Assembly: GCA_022360175.1 (NCBI GenBank)
Contig: JAKSDI010000053.1
Coordinates: 1-64,000 of the forward strand
Length of the DNA: 64,000 nt
DNA from: Chitinophagales bacterium
GTDB lineage: Bacteria > Bacteroidota > Bacteroidia > Chitinophagales > Saprospiraceae
Direction: 5' to 3'
Shown here: in pieces, positions 63,914 through 64,000 of the stretch
Numbering within the stretch: position 1 is the stretch's first letter
Layout of the letters: every line of letters begins with the position of its first letter
Made by a program: the position numbers and the translations under genes
The notes under the pieces: generated by a model
Databases searched by the model: none
Seen by the model: only the letters and a program-made list of their open reading frames with translations
What the model was told of the DNA's origin: nothing

Positions 63914-64000
63914 TTATCTGATATACCTCTTTTTCAGTGGTTTAGGAATAACCCTCGCTCTATTAGTGATATGGTTTATACGCTGGAGGAAAAGCCAGGT
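63903..64000 (+). CDS. Start of a membrane protein (3' partial), last visible gene of the vWA/Hsp70 operon
   Basis: An ATG at 63903 overlaps the vWA stop by 11 nt. It opens MKNSYLIYLFFSGLGITLAL, continues LVIWFIRWRKSQ, and runs off the window. This is one hydrophobic helix followed by basic residues: either a signal anchor or an N-terminal transmembrane helix with a cytoplasmic tail. The overlap indicates translational coupling, so the system continues beyond the window. Confidence 0.65.
   Translation, partial: MKNSYLIYLFFSGLGITLALLVIWFIRWRKSQ

Overview
The window looks like chromosomal DNA of a Bacteroidota bacterium, most probably in or near Saprospiraceae/Saprospiria. The reasons are low GC (roughly 40 percent by eye), secreted proteins ending in type IX secretion (T9SS) type A sorting domains, A/T-rich leaders with few Shine-Dalgarno sites, several matches to the Bacteroidota promoter (-33 TTG, about 20 nt, -7 TAnnTTTG), and a cluster of very large TPR-CHAT proteins. 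I saw no rRNA, tRNA, CRISPR array or intact transposase. The assignment is by style and not by a marker gene.

Bases 1-17250 are mostly ordinary chromosome. They hold the end of an OmpR-type response regulator, a secreted kelch-like protein, a tandem Usp stress protein, a D-serine dehydratase/D-threonine aldolase-like enzyme, a small beta-barrel, a membrane-anchored papain-like peptidase, a winged-helix regulator, a DinB-like protein, FabG, a di-heme peroxidase lipoprotein, a 2TM protein, a DUF192 protein, GTP cyclohydrolase II next to a quinone oxidoreductase, an SH3-like secreted protein, a C-terminal processing protease and a LytTR regulator with a damaged receiver domain.

Bases 17250-41560 are an accessory island. 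It has three TPR-CHAT (caspase-like) proteins, each with a signal peptide and a C-terminal membrane anchor. It also has two paralogous single-pass proteins with an anti-sigma-like cytoplasmic N-terminus and outer TPR-like helices, one ECF sigma factor, and several T9SS-exported proteins including a 1880-residue zincin/beta-helix protein. A tandem duplication carries two copies of a Cys-containing secreted protein plus a truncated CHAT start. A 162-bp MITE-like palindromic element sits in one promoter region, a frameshifted T9SS tail is left over, and there is a 42-aa peptide with a GG leader-like motif. My working model is a periplasmic protease / anti-sigma / sigma circuit, similar in logic to the CRISPR type III-E TPR-CHAT, Csx30 and CASP-sigma relay but without CRISPR. 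A 16-nt motif, TGTTATGTTTTTYTAA, lies 80-90 nt before three exported-protein genes (allowing for the MITE), and a variant precedes the sigma gene. It is a candidate promoter of that regulon.

Bases 41560-53750 mix housekeeping and regulation: a lipoprotein, a GCS2-type ligase fused to a CBS pair, a winged-helix protein with two effector-associated-like domains, an amidohydrolase lipoprotein, a BlaI/BlaR1 pair with a well-resolved operator-promoter, a candidate ~97-nt small RNA, a SCO1 homologue with a companion lipoprotein, an HTH protein with a PLD-like C-terminus, and a small secreted protein.

Bases 53756-64000 hold a large helical protein of unknown role and then an apparent operon: a small HTH protein, a periplasmic vWA protein with a membrane anchor, an 1108-residue Hsp70/actin-fold ATPase, a single-pass coiled-coil protein, a cytoplasmic zinc-ribbon/TPR/vWA protein and the start of a further membrane protein that overlaps it. 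This looks like a transmembrane vWA-Hsp70 system and is, with the CHAT/sigma island, the best candidate for an undescribed system here.
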